Of a stretch of 64,000 bases of DNA, positions 47,885 through 64,000 are shown piece by piece. The notes below the pieces were generated by a model, which searched no databases, was not told the DNA's origin, and saw only the letters and a program-made list of their open reading frames with translations. The stretch is from contig NZ_AP025510.1 of assembly GCF_024347635.1 (NCBI RefSeq), positions 372,001 through 436,000 on the forward strand, written 5' to 3'. Position numbers and translations under genes: made by a program. This DNA comes from Vibrio tasmaniensis. GTDB lineage: Bacteria > Pseudomonadota > Gammaproteobacteria > Enterobacterales > Vibrionaceae. Every line of letters begins with the position of its first letter. The stretch's first letter is position 1.

Positions 47885-49138
47885 ATGGGCAGCATAAAGA
47901 TTACTGTAGATCGCATCCAGCCCGGCCTACATATACGACTCCCCCTAAAATGGAATGAACACCCATTTTTATTCAACAGCTTCAAAATAAAAGATGACGT
48001 TCAAGTGAACATAATTCGGCATCTTGGGATTAAGCATGTCTATATAAATCTAAGTCAAAGCGACACTGCACCTTTACCTTCTAATCACGAGATAGAGAAA
48101 GGTGCCGATTCAGATCTACAGATAAGCCTTGAAACTGAAAGGATGTGGAAAGATAAGCATGAACGTATCGAAACCCTAAGCTCTTACCGTCGTAGAGTCA
48201 GTCATTGTGAGAAAGAGTTCGAGCGCTCGCTTGCTCGAATGCGTTCAGTAATGACAAAAATTCGTAACCGACCTATAGATGCGGTAGGAGAGGTAAAAAG
48301 TCTAGTTGATGATATTGTTGAAATACTGGCAAGTGACGATAGCGTTACCTTACATCTTATGAATGCTAAAGGTGATTTTGAAGACATTTACTTTCATACA
48401 TTAAATGTCTCTGTCGTTGCGTTAATGATAGGTAAAGCTAAAGGCTACAATACACAACAATTGAAAGCGCTTTCTTTTGCTGCGTTGTTCCATGATGTAG
48501 GAAAAATCAAAATACCAGCTGCAATACTTAGAAAACAGAGCACGCTGACGACACCGGAAGAGAATTACCTAAAACTTCATACCAAGTATGGTGCTGATAT
48601 TGTCGCTGGAATTGATGACTTTCCTGAAAGTGCCAAAAAAGTAATCGTTCAACATCATGAAATGAATGATGGCTCTGGTTATCCAGAAGGCTTAAAAGAA
48701 GAAGAGATAGATGAGCTTACAAAGATTGTATCAGTGGCTAATGCATTTGATAACCTTTGTCATGGTAAAGCGCAATCTCAACAAATGATTCCGTATCTGG
48801 CACTGTCCCACTTATATAAGAACTGCAAACACCTATATAGTCAGGATAATTTGAGCTTATTGGTTAAGTTTATGGGAGTCTACCCGCCAGGAACAATAGT
48901 GCAGCTTTCAAATGAATCGATTGGAATTGTTATATCTGTTAATGCCAAACATATGCTTTATCCGAACGTATTGATCTATGACCCGAGCGTTCCAAGAACC
49001 CAAGCCCCGATCATTGACCTATTCACTAAAGAGATAAAAATTGTCAATGCAGTTCATCCAAGCAAGTTACCGGAACAAGTTAGAGAATATCTAAACCCTA
49101 GGGCTCGCTTATCTTACTTTTTTGATAGTGGAGAGTAG
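47885..49138 (+). CDS. HD-GYP domain protein, probable cyclic-di-GMP phosphodiesterase
   Basis: This 417-residue cytoplasmic protein has an N-terminal DUF3391 domain (about 5-120), then an HD-GYP domain. HD lies at residues 203-204 (FHDVGKIKIP), HHE at 257-259 and GYP at 265-267 in DGSGYPEGL, all intact, so c-di-GMP phosphodiesterase activity is likely. A C-terminal ~90 residues follows. It is the complete copy of the pair; ATG at 47885 has no strong ribosome binding site. Confidence 0.92.
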   Translation: MGSIKITVDRIQPGLHIRLPLKWNEHPFLFNSFKIKDDVQVNIIRHLGIKHVYINLSQSDTAPLPSNHEIEKGADSDLQISLETERMWKDKHERIETLSSYRRRVSHCEKEFERSLARMRSVMTKIRNRPIDAVGEVKSLVDDIVEILASDDSVTLHLMNAKGDFEDIYFHTLNVSVVALMIGKAKGYNTQQLKALSFAALFHDVGKIKIPAAILRKQSTLTTPEENYLKLHTKYGADIVAGIDDFPESAKKVIVQHHEMNDGSGYPEGLKEEEIDELTKIVSVANAFDNLCHGKAQSQQMIPYLALSHLYKNCKHLYSQDNLSLLVKFMGVYPPGTIVQLSNESIGIVISVNAKHMLYPNVLIYDPSVPRTQAPIIDLFTKEIKIVNAVHPSKLPEQVREYLNPRARLSYFFDSGE

Positions 49139-49257
49139 TTATCCACAGGTGTTTGTGGGTAGTTTGTTCGAAACTTGGGGCAAAAGTGGTATAAATAAGC
49201 CCTTGGTTGAAATGTCTTCGCTTAACCTCTTTTTTAAATAAAAAACGCATTTAATGC

Positions 49258-49285
49258 TTGCCAATAAGAGTTGTATCTCTATAAT
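49258..49285 (+). promoter_or_regulatory. rRNA operon 1 promoter P1
   Basis: TTGCCA, 16 bases, TATAAT, then a GC-rich GCCGCCTC discriminator typical of stringently controlled rRNA promoters. It lies about 515 bases before 16S. The AT-rich region 49139-49257 before it may contain UP or Fis sites. Confidence 0.75.
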
Positions 49286-49406
49286 GCCGCCTCACTGACA
49301 CGGTAGACGCCACAAGGCTTCAGCGAAGAATGTTAGTAAGGCAACTAGCTTTAAGCGATGATTCGCTTCTACTTTTCTAAAGTAGAAATTAATTCAAAAT
49401 AAGTGT

Positions 49407-49434
49407 TTGACACTGAGAGTTAAATCGCTAGAAT
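49407..49434 (+). promoter_or_regulatory. rRNA operon 1 promoter P2
   Basis: TTGACA, 16 bases, TAGAAT, then GGCCGCCTC. Tandem P1/P2 promoters with similar discriminators are the norm for rRNA operons. Just downstream the leader starts. Confidence 0.75.
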
Positions 49435-49475
49435 GGCCGCCTCTTCCGAAGTGATGTAAGTCACAACGAAGAGAA

Positions 49476-49491
49476 GCTCTTTAACAATTTA
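49476..49491 (+). promoter_or_regulatory. rRNA antitermination boxA (operon 1 leader)
   Basis: GCTCTTTAACAATTTA is the NusB/NusE-binding boxA of rRNA leaders. The same box recurs at 51464-51478, 54980-54995 and 57083-57097 ahead of the 16S and 23S genes. Confidence 0.85.
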
Positions 49492-49800
49492 AACCTATCA
49501 ATCTGTGTGGGCACTCGTTGATGAATATCAAAACGTTATTGGTTCTTTTTCGAAAGAGCGTAATAACAGTTACTTCGGTAACAAAATTGATTTCAATGAA
49601 CTGAGTGACCAATACGTTTAATGACTTTCTCTTGTAGAAAGAAATTATTCGGCACAGTCAATTCATTACCATTCTGTTCCTATTTATTTAAGAAGAGAGG
49701 GGTAATAGCTTTAGAATTACATGTTCATGTTTACATGAATATTAGTTTTGAAGTCAGTATTCGTTGAGTCACACCTATTAATTTAGGTAATCAAAACTTT

Positions 49801-51355
<1,555 letters not shown>

Positions 51356-51744
51356 TACGAAGATACTTACGATGAGTGTCCACACAGATTGATGGTTTAG
51401 ATTTAGTTAAAGCCAGAGCTTTAATTAATAACGTAAGTTATTGATTAAAGCTTTTTGCTTTATGCTCTTTAACAATTTGGAAAGCTGACTGATTGATTAC
51501 TTACGAGTAATTCAATCAAATTTAAAAGTTCTCAATGTTTATCTTTCATTAGATAAACACAACAAACACATTCAAGTGTCTTGTATTCGAATCAAACGTT
51601 AGTTTGATTCACAATTGAGTCCGGCAAACAGTTATCAGGAATTAACCCTTCTTGATGACAACCAAAAACCTTGGTTAGTTGCCATACGCTTATTTGTCTT
51701 CACTTTTTAAAGTGAAAGCAAATAGAAACCCTTTCGGGTTGTAT
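51356..51744 (+). other. 16S-23S spacer of operon 1, without tRNA
   Basis: This 389-base spacer has a boxA at 51464-51478, processing-stem halves and no tRNA, unlike the Ile-Ala spacer of operon 2. Its second half matches operon 2 closely, but a 30-base insertion-like segment (about 51690-51728, TTATTTGTCTTCACTTTTTA) is unique here. Confidence 0.8.
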
Positions 51745-54636
<2,892 letters not shown>

Positions 54637-54727
54637 ATACAACACCCAAGGGGTTTTGTGGACTCAAAGACAGACCTTGAATGAGTTTGAAGAGATATTT
54701 TAGATAAGCTTTCCGAATTTTAAAATT

Positions 54728-54847
54728 TGCTTGGCGACCATAGCATTGTGGACCCACCTGATTCCATGCCGAACTCAGAAGTGAAACACAATAGCGCCGA
54801 TGGTAGTGTGGGGTTTCCCCATGTGAGAGTAGGACATCGCCAGGCTT
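54728..54847 (+). rRNA. rrf: 5S ribosomal RNA, operon 1
   Basis: About 120 bases from TGCTTGGCGACCATAG to ATCGCCAGGCT, whose ends pair as helix I. Identical to the copy at 60312. Confidence 0.95.
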
Positions 54848-54914
54848 TAATTTCGACTTTGTCTACTAAGTAGACAAGTCACCATAGAATTCTAAGTTTT
54901 CTTAGTATTTTATG

Positions 54915-54942
54915 TTGACTTTCAAAGTGGAAAGCGTATTAT
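54915..54942 (+). promoter_or_regulatory. rRNA operon 2 promoter
   Basis: TTGACT, 16 bases, TATTAT, then ACGCGTCC. This gives operon 2 its own promoter, so it does not depend on read-through from operon 1. Confidence 0.75.
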
Positions 54943-54979
54943 ACGCGTCCTGCTTACGTGCTAAAGCACTGAAAGCAAA

Positions 54980-54995
54980 GCTCTTTAACAATTTA
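54980..54995 (+). promoter_or_regulatory. rRNA antitermination boxA (operon 2 leader)
   Basis: Same GCTCTTTAACAATTTA sequence as in the operon 1 leader, 255 bases before the second 16S gene. Confidence 0.85.
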
Positions 54996-55234
54996 AACCT
55001 ATCAATCTGTGTGGGCACTCGTTGATGAATATCAAAACGTTATTACTTAGGTAGTAACAGTTACTTCGGTAACAAAATTGATTTCAATGAACTGAGTGAC
55101 CAATACGAATAACCTCGGTTATTTGGCACAGTCAATTCATTATCATTCTGTTGGAATGGTAATAGCTTTAAAATTACACTCTTTATTTATAAAGAATAGT
55201 TTTGAAGTCAGTATTCGTTGAGTCACAAAATCTT

Positions 55235-56789
<1,555 letters not shown>

Positions 56790-56855
56790 TACGAAGATAC
56801 CACGATGAGTGTCCACACAGATTGATTAGGTTTAGAAAGTAAAAGAGACGATATT

Positions 56856-56932
56856 GGGTCTGTAGCTCAGCTGGTTAGAGCGCTCGCCTGATAAGCGGGA
56901 GGTCGGTGGTTCGAGTCCACTCAGACCCACCA
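56856..56932 (+). tRNA. tRNA-Ile (anticodon GAT)
   Basis: 77 bases in the operon 2 spacer. Acceptor GGGTCTG/CAGACCC, anticodon loop CTGATAA, T-arm GGTTCGAGTCC and encoded CCA. The Ile-Ala pair is the usual spacer content of this type. Confidence 0.96.
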
Positions 56933-56953
56933 ATATCGACTAGAAACAAAGAT

Positions 56954-57029
56954 GGGGCTATAGCTCAGCTGGGAGAGCGCCTGCCTTGCACGCAGGAGGT
57001 CTGCGGTTCGATCCCGCATAGCTCCACCA
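56954..57029 (+). tRNA. tRNA-Ala (anticodon TGC)
   Basis: 76 bases, acceptor GGGGCTA/TAGCTCC, anticodon loop CTTGCAC, T-arm GGTTCGATCCC and encoded CCA. It lies 21 bases after tRNA-Ile. Confidence 0.96.
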
Positions 57030-57082
57030 TCTTTAAGTGTTTTTATCTGAAAATATTTAAAAATGGTTTCGAAAGAAATCTA

Positions 57083-57097
57083 GCTCTTTAACAATTT
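57083..57097 (+). promoter_or_regulatory. boxA in the operon 2 spacer
   Basis: GCTCTTTAACAATTT, the same antitermination element as before the first 23S gene. The remaining spacer to 57328 holds only processing stems. Confidence 0.8.
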
Positions 57098-57328
57098 GGA
57101 AAGCTGACTGATTGATTTACTTACGAGTAATTCAATCAAATTTAAAAGTTCTCAATGTTTATCTTTCATTAGATAAACACAACAAACACATTCAAGTGTC
57201 TTGTATTCGAATCAAATTTATTTGATTCACAATTGAGTCCGGCAAACAGTCATCAAGAATTAACCCTTCTTGATGACAACCAAAAACCTTGGTTAGTTGC
57301 CATACGCTAAGACCCTTTCGGGTTGTAT

Positions 57329-60220
<2,892 letters not shown>

Positions 60221-60311
60221 ATACAACACCCAAGGGGTTTTGTGGACTCAAAGACAGACCTTGAATGAGTTTGAAGAGATATTTTAGATAAGCTTTCCGA
60301 ATTTTAAAATT

Positions 60312-60431
60312 TGCTTGGCGACCATAGCATTGTGGACCCACCTGATTCCATGCCGAACTCAGAAGTGAAACACAATAGCGCCGATGGTAGTGTGGGGTTT
60401 CCCCATGTGAGAGTAGGACATCGCCAGGCTT
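60312..60431 (+). rRNA. rrf: 5S ribosomal RNA, operon 2
   Basis: About 120 bases, identical in the helix I ends to the operon 1 5S gene. Confidence 0.95.
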
Positions 60432-60467
60432 TAAATTTAGAGAATCGTTTTTAACGATTTTCAATTT

Positions 60468-60544
60468 GCTGATATAGCTCAGCCCGGTAGAGCGCACCCT
60501 TGGTAAGGGTGAGGTCCCCAGTTCGAGTCTGGGTATCAGCACCA
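60468..60544 (+). tRNA. tRNA-Thr (anticodon GGT)
   Basis: 77 bases, acceptor GCTGATA/TATCAGC, anticodon loop TTGGTAA, T-arm AGTTCGAGTCT and encoded CCA. It lies between the second and third 5S genes. Confidence 0.94.
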
Positions 60545-60584
60545 TTATTTAGTTGATTTGATTCATCAAGTTAACAAAAGAATT

Positions 60585-60704
60585 TGTTTGACGACCATAG
60601 CATTGTGGACCCACCTGATTCCATGCCGAACTCAGAAGTGAAACATAATAGCGCCGATGGTAGTGTGGGGTTTCCCCATGTGAGAGTAGGACATCGTCAG
60701 GCTT
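60585..60704 (+). rRNA. rrf: 5S ribosomal RNA, extra third copy
   Basis: A further 5S gene of about 120 bases, TGTTTGACGACC...ATCGTCAGGCT. Helix I carries compensating changes (GGCGA/TCGCC in the other copies becomes GACGA/TCGTC), so the structure is kept and the gene is probably expressed. Co-transcribed with operon 2. Confidence 0.93.
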
Positions 60705-60731
60705 AAATTGCATTATGCTGATAGACACTGC

Positions 60732-60808
60732 GGAGTGGTAGTTCAGTTGGTTAGAATACCGGCCTGTCACGCCGGGGGTCGCGGGTTCGAGTCCCGTCCA
60801 CTCCGCCA
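60732..60808 (+). tRNA. tRNA-Asp (anticodon GTC)
   Basis: 77 bases, acceptor GGAGTGG/CCACTCC, anticodon loop CTGTCAC, T-arm GGTTCGAGTCC and encoded CCA. Last RNA of the operon. Confidence 0.95.
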
Positions 60809-60814
60809 CTTATT

Positions 60815-60845
60815 AGAAAGCCTAGTCTTATGACTAGGCTTTCGT
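60815..60845 (+). terminator. Terminator of rRNA operon 2
   Basis: AGAAAGCCTAGTC-TTAT-GACTAGGCTTTC is a perfect stem seven bases after tRNA-Asp. The T run is short (TTTCG). Confidence 0.75.
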
Positions 60846-60869
60846 CGTTTCTGGATACGATAATTTTGT

Positions 60870-60912
60870 CTTCGAGCAACGAGTCCCGGTCGCTTGCGAC
60901 CCCAAGCACTCC
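60870..60912 (+). other. Degenerate tRNA-Asp-like 3' end
   Basis: GAGTCCCG and CACTCCACCA resemble the T-arm and 3' end of tRNA-Asp, but GTCGCTTGCGACCCCAAG, a small hairpin, separates them and no 5' half exists. It looks like a decayed second tRNA copy. Confidence 0.4.
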
Positions 60913-60920
60913 ACCATTTA

Positions 60921-60957
60921 TAAGAAGTCTCGCTAGAAATCGCGGGGCTTTTTGCAT
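60921..60957 (+). terminator. Second terminator after the rRNA operon
   Basis: AAGTCTCGC, loop, GCGGGGCTTTTT forms a stem with two G-U pairs and a T run, immediately before the insertion element. Confidence 0.65.
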
Positions 60958-60976
60958 CTAATACCAATCCGGAAAA

Positions 60977-61547
60977 TTAACTGATCAGGTTTATCCAATC
61001 CCTTCTGCTCATTTTTGTGACACGATCTTTGCACTCAAGAAATTCATTCCAAGCGCGACAAACCTTGGAAACAATGTCGTTATAATCAGTGAAACTTTGA
61101 TTCGCTAGATAATGTTGTCGCAACCAACTCCAAACTTGCTCTATAGGGTTAAGCTCTGGCGAGTAGGGAGGAAGCTTAATAGTACTGACGTTATTAAACT
61201 CTCTCGCAATATCATCGGTATGCCAGCCTGCACCATCCATTATAACGACAGCATGACGTCCTTTTTCAGTAGCTTTAGATATCTGCTCTAAGTGATTTGT
61301 CATTATGTCCTTGTTAACCCAAGGAACCACTATGGCTTCGCCAATTCCTCTTTCAGGGCATACCGAACCAAACAAATAAGCGTATTCAAATTGCTGTTGT
61401 TTTACCACGCGAGGCCTCGTTCCACGAGTCGCCCAAAGACGTGTCGTTGTGTTCTGTTGGCCAAACCTAGCTTCGTCTTGAAACCAGACATCAACACTCT
61501 CTAGCCCAATATGGCCGGGGATCTTAAGGATCGTTTCTATTTTGAAT
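60977..61547 (-). CDS. IS630 transposase, C-terminal DDE part (frame B)
   Basis: In frame B the sequence from about 61547 gives FKIETILKIPGHIGLES, then DVWFQDEARFG (first catalytic Asp), MDGAGWHTDD (second Asp) and PPYSPELNPIEQVWS (Glu) of the DDE_3 domain, ending at 60977. An internal start at 61408 (MVKQQQFEYAY) would omit the first Asp. Frame A ends at 61524, so fusion needs a shift at the seven-A run. Frame B alone has no credible upstream start. Confidence 0.85.
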
Positions 61548-62012
61548 TTTTTTAAAATCGTCTTGGATTTGCTGTGATTGTTTAGGGTGTTTGGAGCGAG
61601 AAGTTATCCAAGAGAAGCCCATGTGGTCGAGGAGATAATAGATAGAATTAGGGTGGTAGTATTTATCAAAGTTTTTCACGATGTAGTCATGTATATCGCT
61701 CCCGACAAGGCGCCCGCCTGAAGGGGACTCTGCTTCTTTCTTAATGAATGCACTGAGTTGTTTTCGTTGTTCTGCATTGAGGTATGCAGGTCTGCCTGTG
61801 CGAGGTTTTTCTTGAAGCCCTTCCAATCCTTCTTCAAGAAATACTTGAACCCATTTGTTTACACTAGTTCGACTGACTTTAAGGTATTTGGCAATTTGAG
61901 TGCGCGAGTGACCTTCTTTGAAGTGGGCAAGTGCTAGCAAGCGAACCTTCATTTGAATGGTTTTTTGTTGGCTTGCTAGCTTTTTAAAATCAGTATTATT
62001 AAGGCTATCCAT
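61524..62012 (-). CDS. IS630 transposase, N-terminal DNA-binding part (frame A)
   Basis: This 162-residue frame holds two helix-turn-helix domains: HSRTQIAKYLKVSRTSVNKW (about residues 34-53) and a winged helix (SGGRLVGSDIHDYIVKNF with YLLDHMGFSW). It stops at 61524-61526. The last codons before the stop include AAAAAAA at about 61546-61552; loss of one A (or a +1 shift) joins it to frame B. Whether this is programmed, as in other IS630 elements, or an inactivating error cannot be decided here. Confidence 0.88.
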   Translation of the reverse strand: MDSLNNTDFKKLASQQKTIQMKVRLLALAHFKEGHSRTQIAKYLKVSRTSVNKWVQVFLEEGLEGLQEKPRTGRPAYLNAEQRKQLSAFIKKEAESPSGGRLVGSDIHDYIVKNFDKYYHPNSIYYLLDHMGFSWITSRSKHPKQSQQIQDDFKKIQNRNDP

Positions 62013-62091
62013 GGCGATTTTCTGTAAGAGTTCGACGGCCTTAATTAGATCATATTTTTACTTTAATTGGTATTATTTATTAGAAAGTCTA

Positions 62092-62114
62092 ACTCTACGA
62101 TTAGAGTCTTTTTA
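62092..62114 (+). terminator. Hairpin terminator next to the IS630 element
   Basis: ACTCTA-CGAT-TAGAGT followed by CTTTTT, about 20 bases beyond the right end of the element. It may be the original end of the rRNA-operon region, separated from it by the insertion. Confidence 0.6.
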
Positions 62115-62963
62115 TTTGTATTTTCTACACCAGTTGTTATTTGAAACGAGCATGCGTTTCACAAACGCATATAGCTTTAAGCTTAGCACTCAAATACTCG
62201 AGCTATGCGACGTTGTAAGTCCGGTTAATGAGACTGTTCTGACTCAGCTGTATCCATTCAATATCGAAGTTATATAAGCCTTACAACTCATCCTATGTGC
62301 CCTGCGTTTGCAGATGTTTGCTTTATCAAGCGAGTGCACTTTAGTATTAGTTAACAGCCCTTCGTCTACGATACCTGACTTCTGTTTTTATCTGTGAATC
62401 TAGAGGGTACTTCTGATGTGTAATTAGGGATCGATCATGGATGTTTCTGCTAAGAGCGCTATAGCCTTTAATGAGGTGACTTCATCCTCTTGTTATGCAT
62501 TAAGCTTAAACCACTCTTAATTGTATTGAGGACCCTGTTTGAAAAGTATCTCAAAGGGGAAGTGGATTATATTTCAGGTTGAAGGAGATAGTCGCTAGAT
62601 TAAGGGCCCAAATTGGTGCCGGTGGGATACATATGCTAAGAAATAGAGAATTTCTCGTATTCGTGCAGTGATATTTATCATTCAATCAGATCGAGACTCT
62701 CTGGCTCTAGGCTCTTAGGAGATATTTACCGGTCTCTTTTCTACTCTGATATGTTTGTTGACTCGATATGAATTAGTTGTGTTGACCACTTTACTCTGAA
62801 CATATTGATTTCTTGCTGGTTAGTTCAAGCTATGTTTTGGCTATTGCGACTAATATGAAGCTAGAAGGGCGTTATTGTTCGCTTTGTAAGAATAGACTCA
62901 AAAAAAATCATCGGGTGATATTTTAGCGATTATTTTAACAAATAGATAAAGCCTTAAAACCTA
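62115..62963. other. 850-base gene-poor region
   Basis: No supportable gene. It has many stops in all frames and short frames only, such as a 27-codon one at 62437 without a good ribosome binding site. A small palindrome (AGAAATAGAGAATTTCT near 62638) is present. It may be decayed coding sequence, but I recognise nothing. Confidence 0.5.
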
Positions 62964-62975
62964 ATGGGGCGAACT

Positions 62976-63371
62976 ATGAAATTAAGCTTTAACTTTGAAG
63001 ATGCCAGTCAGATCTTTGTAGGATCTTTTGCTTTGGCTGTTCCGATTTCTTTTTCCGAAGAAGCCTGGAAGTTAGGGGAGACTTTGCCTACTGCTAATCT
63101 GTTGCTGCTATTTTTATTATCAGCTGTGTTCTTAGGCTTTTATACTTATGAAAGTGTCTTTCAAAAAAATGTTGTTGCGCGCATGCCGGTGTTTATTTTC
63201 AGAATTGTTATTGCTTATGCTATGACGGCGTTGGTAGTTGCTTTGGTACTGACATGTTTGGATAAGTTGCCTCTATTAAGCGATCCAATAGTCTCGTTTA
63301 AACGTGTCGTTGTTATATCAATGCCCGCGTCTATGGGGGCTATTATAGTGGATAGTTTCGATAAAGAGTGA
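62976..63371 (+). CDS. DUF2391-type integral membrane protein
   Basis: From ATG 62976 (GGGGCGAAC upstream) this is a 131-residue protein; an ATG at 62964 is also possible. It has four hydrophobic segments (about residues 8-20, 36-55, 75-95, 108-125) and the motif DASQIFVGSFALAVPISFSEEAW (DASQIFVGSFALAV, then PISFSEEAW), typical of the DUF2391/TIGR02587 family. Function unknown. Confidence 0.78.
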   Translation: MKLSFNFEDASQIFVGSFALAVPISFSEEAWKLGETLPTANLLLLFLLSAVFLGFYTYESVFQKNVVARMPVFIFRIVIAYAMTALVVALVLTCLDKLPLLSDPIVSFKRVVVISMPASMGAIIVDSFDKE

Positions 63372-63612
63372 AACCGTATATCACCCAGGTTAAGTCATCA
63401 ACAGAGCCATTCTAGCGCTTATTTGGTTCACTCTTAGATAACACAAGTAGCAAGCTCGCTAGAAAGGTTTCGACATGTCGTTGGGTGATTAAAGCTAAAT
63501 CAAAAGAGTAAGGCCTAATTGTTTTACAAGAAAATTAAGACTGAGAGTTTCTGTACTGAATGAGCGATTAGAAAGGTGAGGGAGATGGAGGCACGCTAGG
63601 ATCTTTAGATGC

Positions 63613-63641
63613 AAAAAAGCCGCATCAATGATGCGGCTTTC
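63613..63641 (-). terminator. Terminator of the tRNA array
   Basis: On the minus strand AAAGCCGCATCA-TT-GATGCGGCTTTTTT, perfect stem with T run, just after the last tRNA-Asn of the minus-strand array. Confidence 0.85.
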
Positions 63642-63647
63642 TTTAAT

Positions 63648-63723
63648 TGGCTCCCCTTGCAAGACTTGAACTTGCGACATACGGATTAACAGTCCGCCGT
63701 TCTACCAACTGAACTAAAGGGGA
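63648..63723 (-). tRNA. tRNA-Asn (anticodon GTT)
   Basis: 76 bases; 5' end TCCCCTT pairs with AAGGGGA-type 3' end, anticodon loop CTGTTAA, T-arm AGTTCAAGTCT, CCA encoded. Last member of the array. Confidence 0.95.
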
Positions 63724-63752
63724 ATTGATTGTTTTATCTCTAATCAAGAGAA

Positions 63753-63828
<76 letters not shown>

Positions 63829-63864
63829 ATCATGTATCAAGAAGCTTACGCTTAATGATTAACT

Positions 63865-63940
63865 TGGCTCCCCTTGCAAGACTTGAACTTGCGACATACG
63901 GATTAACAGTCCGCCGTTCTACCAACTGAACTAAAGGGGA
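63865..63940 (-). tRNA. tRNA-Asn (anticodon GTT), second copy
   Basis: 76 bases, identical to the copy at 63648. The unit Asn-Thr repeats with a period of about 215 bases. Confidence 0.95.
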
Positions 63941-63964
63941 ATTATTCTTAAAGCTTTAAAGAAA

Positions 63965-64000
63965 TGGTGCCGACTACCGGAGTCGAACTGGTGACCTACT
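63965..64000 (-). tRNA. tRNA-Thr, partial second copy
   Basis: The 3' part only (acceptor, T-arm) is in the window. It matches tRNA-Thr (TGT) with one T-stem change (CCGGAGTCG against CCGGAATCG). The anticodon lies beyond the end, so identity is inferred from the array pattern. Confidence 0.75.

Larger units (their letters stand above)
54848..55234 (+). other. Inter-operon region and leader of rRNA operon 2
   Basis: Contains a palindrome at about 54857-54876 (TTGTCTACT/AGTAGACAA) that could be a processing or termination hairpin, then a full promoter and a leader with boxA. From 54980 it closely matches the operon 1 leader. There is no protein gene. Confidence 0.75.
60961..62073 (-). mobile_element. 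IS630-family insertion sequence
   Basis: About 1113 bases. Ends ATACCAAT (60961-60968) and ATTGGTAT (62066-62073) are inverted, and TA dinucleotides flank both sides (60959-60960, 62074-62075), the usual TA target duplication. It encodes a two-frame transposase on the minus strand. It lies just downstream of the rRNA operon, separated from it by terminators. Confidence 0.82.

Noticed and set aside
61957..62277. 106-codon plus-strand reading frame over the right end of the IS630 element
   Set aside because: It crosses the element boundary and a terminator, and its protein resembles nothing I know.

Overview
The window is ordinary gamma-proteobacterial chromosome and almost certainly a Vibrio, on the large chromosome. 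The gene order (tamB-ytfP / fbp / mpl-ubiX / thiBPQ / yjgA / pmbA / mgtE / hpf-rpoN-lptBAC-kdsCD-yrbG / mlaFEDCB-ibaG-murA / plsC / ridA-pyrIB / argF-arcA / rraB / valS-holC-pepA / lptFG) is the Vibrio order as I know it. The rRNA and the chitin-sugar cluster also fit, and a Splendidus-clade species is my best guess. This identification rests on recognition, not on a search.

Layout. 1-10 kb: end of tamB, ytfP, fbp, mpl, ubiX, a TPP riboswitch driving thiBPQ, darP/yjgA and pmbA. 10-21 kb: mgtE, then the sigma-54/LPS-transport operon on the minus strand, and divergently the Mla phospholipid-transport operon with ibaG and murA. 22-39 kb: plsC, ridA, pyrBI with a leader-peptide attenuator, argF-arcA, rraB, a GH2-like beta-sandwich protein, a GNAT enzyme, a Fur-box-preceded DUF2061 gene, valS, holC, pepA, lptFG and an RDD protein. 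39.4-47.2 kb: a tRNA-Leu gene followed by a chitin-disaccharide cluster (secreted deacetylase, PTS IIB-IIC-IIA, GH4 hydrolase, ChbG-type deacetylase, LacI regulator). This cluster is closed by a second partial copy of the tRNA-Leu 3' end and its terminator. 46.5-49.1 kb: a truncated and a complete copy of an HD-GYP gene, with a VOC protein between them. 49.2-60.8 kb: two complete rRNA operons in direct tandem, a third 5S gene and tRNA-Thr and tRNA-Asp. 60.96-62.07 kb: an IS630-family element. 62.1-64 kb: a gene-poor stretch, a DUF2391 membrane protein and the start of a tRNA-Asn/tRNA-Thr array.

The most notable points are accidents and rearrangements rather than a new system. (1) hpf is joined out of frame to the last codons of npr at a 10-bp sequence that fits both genes. 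The intervening ptsN and rapZ are absent, which looks like a clean deletion removing the nitrogen-PTS arm and RapZ while giving HPF a 40-residue foreign tail. (2) The chitin-oligosaccharide deacetylase has a perfect ribosome binding site, signal peptide and catalytic motif, but its start codon reads ATA. (3) The chitin-disaccharide cluster lies between direct repeats of a tRNA-Leu 3' end, with a truncated duplicate of the HD-GYP gene at one edge and no integrase. (4) The two rRNA operons differ by paired, helix-preserving substitutions.
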